Below, piece after piece: positions 63,032 to 64,000 of a stretch of 64,000 bases of DNA. Positions within the stretch are counted from its first letter, which is position 1, and every line of letters starts with the position of its first letter. The stretch is from assembly GCA_029975215.1 (NCBI GenBank), contig JARKPO010000049.1, positions 16,002 through 80,001 of the forward strand, given 5' to 3'. The position numbers were made by a program, and so were the translations under genes. This DNA is from Levilinea sp. (GTDB lineage: Bacteria; Chloroflexota; Anaerolineae; Anaerolineales; Anaerolineaceae). The notes beneath the pieces are model-generated. The model did not search any database, was not told where the DNA came from, and saw nothing but the letters and a program-made list of their open reading frames with translations.

Positions 63032-63730
63032 TCAGCGCGGCAGTTCTCCCGCCACAGGGCGGTCTTCAATCTGCAGCCAGCGTTCCACCTGCTGTTCCAT
63101 AAACAAAGCTACATCCGGCGTTTCCAGATTGCTGAACAGCTTGTGCGAACGCCCGTCCTGCGTGATGGCGAATAAATGATACGATGCGCTCGAGTCGCTG
63201 CTTTTCCCCGGCGCAAGCTGCGTATACAACTGGCGGATCTCCGCCGTGGGCAGGGTGACGGAGCCGCCCCAGGGCAGCGGCCCGTGCCACACGGCCAATT
63301 CCTTGCGGGTCAACTCCAAATAACTGCGGTTGAAGAAGCCCGCCAACACCGAATACGTCAGGCCGACCCCCACCGCCAGGTGGGCAATGGGGAAGACGAT
63401 CATAATCCACGGCGCCTTCATGCCGAAGGCCATTCCATACCAAAACACCAAAAAGCTGTCCCAGGCGATGCAGAAAAAAGCCAGGGGGATATATTTGGCC
63501 GAGAACCAGCGCCGCACCAGCCGCACCGCCCCACTCTCTTTTTCAATGCTGATCTCCGCTGGGCGCGCCGCCACCGCCCTCGCTAGGCTGCGCACCCCTG
63601 TGGGCTGCGGGGCGGTTTCGCGCAGAATGTGTTCGTTGCCGCAGTACAGACAGCGGTAGTGTGAAGATTCCTGCGGAATTTCCATTTTCCCCCCACAGGA
63701 AGGGCAGGTCAGAGTGGTGAAATCACCCAT
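63032..63730 (-). CDS. zinc-ribbon two-helix membrane protein
   Basis: 232 residues. An N-terminal zinc ribbon (C-x-x-C-G at 9-13; C-x-x-C-G at about 27-31) is followed by a linker, two membrane helices (about 80-100 and 110-135) and a PH-like domain (about 140-230, with L-E-L-T-R-K-E-L-A-V). The start at 63730 follows GGAGAG. Function unknown. It could be the first gene of the sugar operon (17 bases upstream), but no functional link is clear. Confidence 0.72.
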   Translation of the reverse strand: MGDFTTLTCPSCGGKMEIPQESSHYRCLYCGNEHILRETAPQPTGVRSLARAVAARPAEISIEKESGAVRLVRRWFSAKYIPLAFFCIAWDSFLVFWYGMAFGMKAPWIMIVFPIAHLAVGVGLTYSVLAGFFNRSYLELTRKELAVWHGPLPWGGSVTLPTAEIRQLYTQLAPGKSSDSSASYHLFAITQDGRSHKLFSNLETPDVALFMEQQVERWLQIEDRPVAGELPR

Positions 63731-63848
63731 AAGGTACTCTCCCCGAACAAGTTCAAATGACAAATAAGACAGCAGGCTGATTCTACCCTATTCCAGCCTC
63801 AGCGGAACCACAACCGGGCCAAAAGATAGCAAGCTGTAAAGCTCGGAG

Positions 63849-63980
63849 GTGGGATGTATACAGGGCAATCGCATTCTAATCACTGAAGAGTTGGATGAGG
63901 TAATCATTGTCCCAGGCGGCTGCCAATCGTTTTATTTTGATGCCGCGTTTGATCGTCCTATCTTGTCTGAGCAGATTTAG
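63849..63980 (+). other. short open stretch with atypical composition at window edge
   Basis: 43 codons from GTG (63849) to TAG (63980). They read ...N-R-I-L-I-T-E-E-L-D-E-V-I-I-V-P-G-G, which looks protein-like. The region is more AT-rich than its surroundings. It may be the end of a degraded gene or a chance frame; too short to assign. Confidence 0.25.
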
Positions 63981-64000
63981 AGCAATATGTCGCAACACAG

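Overview
This 64 kb window is a GC-rich, gene-dense bacterial chromosome segment. Gene content and style point to the Chloroflexota, probably class Anaerolineae. The signs are many lipoproteins and membrane-anchored surface proteins with Thr/Pro-rich spacers, LysM and M23 envelope proteins, ECF-type uptake, several broken-down or fused envelope proteins, and no outer-membrane genes. This placement is inferred from gene content, not from a phylogenetic marker search. No phage, insertion sequence, CRISPR array or rRNA was seen. One tRNA gene (Val, CAC) is present.

Layout. 1-8.2 kb: two related SPFH-like membrane proteins (one cut by the window edge), small membrane proteins, an EamA exporter, a divergent mntP / DtxR-family pair, a DUF2892 protein followed by a thioredoxin-DUF2892 fusion, a DUF7282 lipoprotein and a GNAT. 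8.6-16.1 kb: tRNA-Val, then an efflux operon with three tandem membrane-fusion adaptors, one MacB-type ATPase, one FtsX/MacB permease and a lipoprotein. 16.3-21.3 kb (minus): an ECF transporter (S, T, A, A) with its own promoter and a folded leader, behind a GH4 glycosidase. 21.5-26.6 kb: M23 protein, gyrA, UbiA prenyltransferase, DUF429. 26.7-31.4 kb: P5C-dehydrogenase-like ALDH, a small membrane protein, a two-subunit CoA-transferase and a D-2-hydroxyacid dehydrogenase. 31.5-39.7 kb: HAD phosphatase, EamA, a large SBP-PAS-GAF-HD-GYP receptor, aldo/keto reductase, SDR and thiolase.

40-50.3 kb is an envelope region: a lipoprotein with a long leader RNA, a LysM lipoprotein, a TPR protein, a class A penicillin-binding-protein homologue that has lost nearly all catalytic residues, a GNAT, LysM-M23 peptidase and rho. 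50.7-52.7 kb: FmdB-like zinc ribbon, CsoR-family regulator of CstR type, OsmC peroxidase, SixA phosphatase and thioredoxin, which reads as a thiol/sulfur stress region. 52.8-58.8 kb: hydrolase, orphan histidine kinase, two beta-propeller surface proteins and a lipoprotein. 59-64 kb: family 3 ALDH, then three genes (WbpE-, WbpD- and WbpB/WlbA-like) for a 2,3-diacetamido-uronic acid sugar, and a zinc-ribbon membrane protein.

Promoters are mostly sigma70-like (TTGNNN-N16/18-TATAAT). Several genes seem to be transcribed leaderless, and others have only a GGTAYAAT -10. Most intriguing: the degenerate PBP, the three adaptors with a Cys-bracketed tip insertion, the thioredoxin-DUF2892 fusion whose ribosome site sits in a perfect hairpin, and two unassigned structured leader RNAs.
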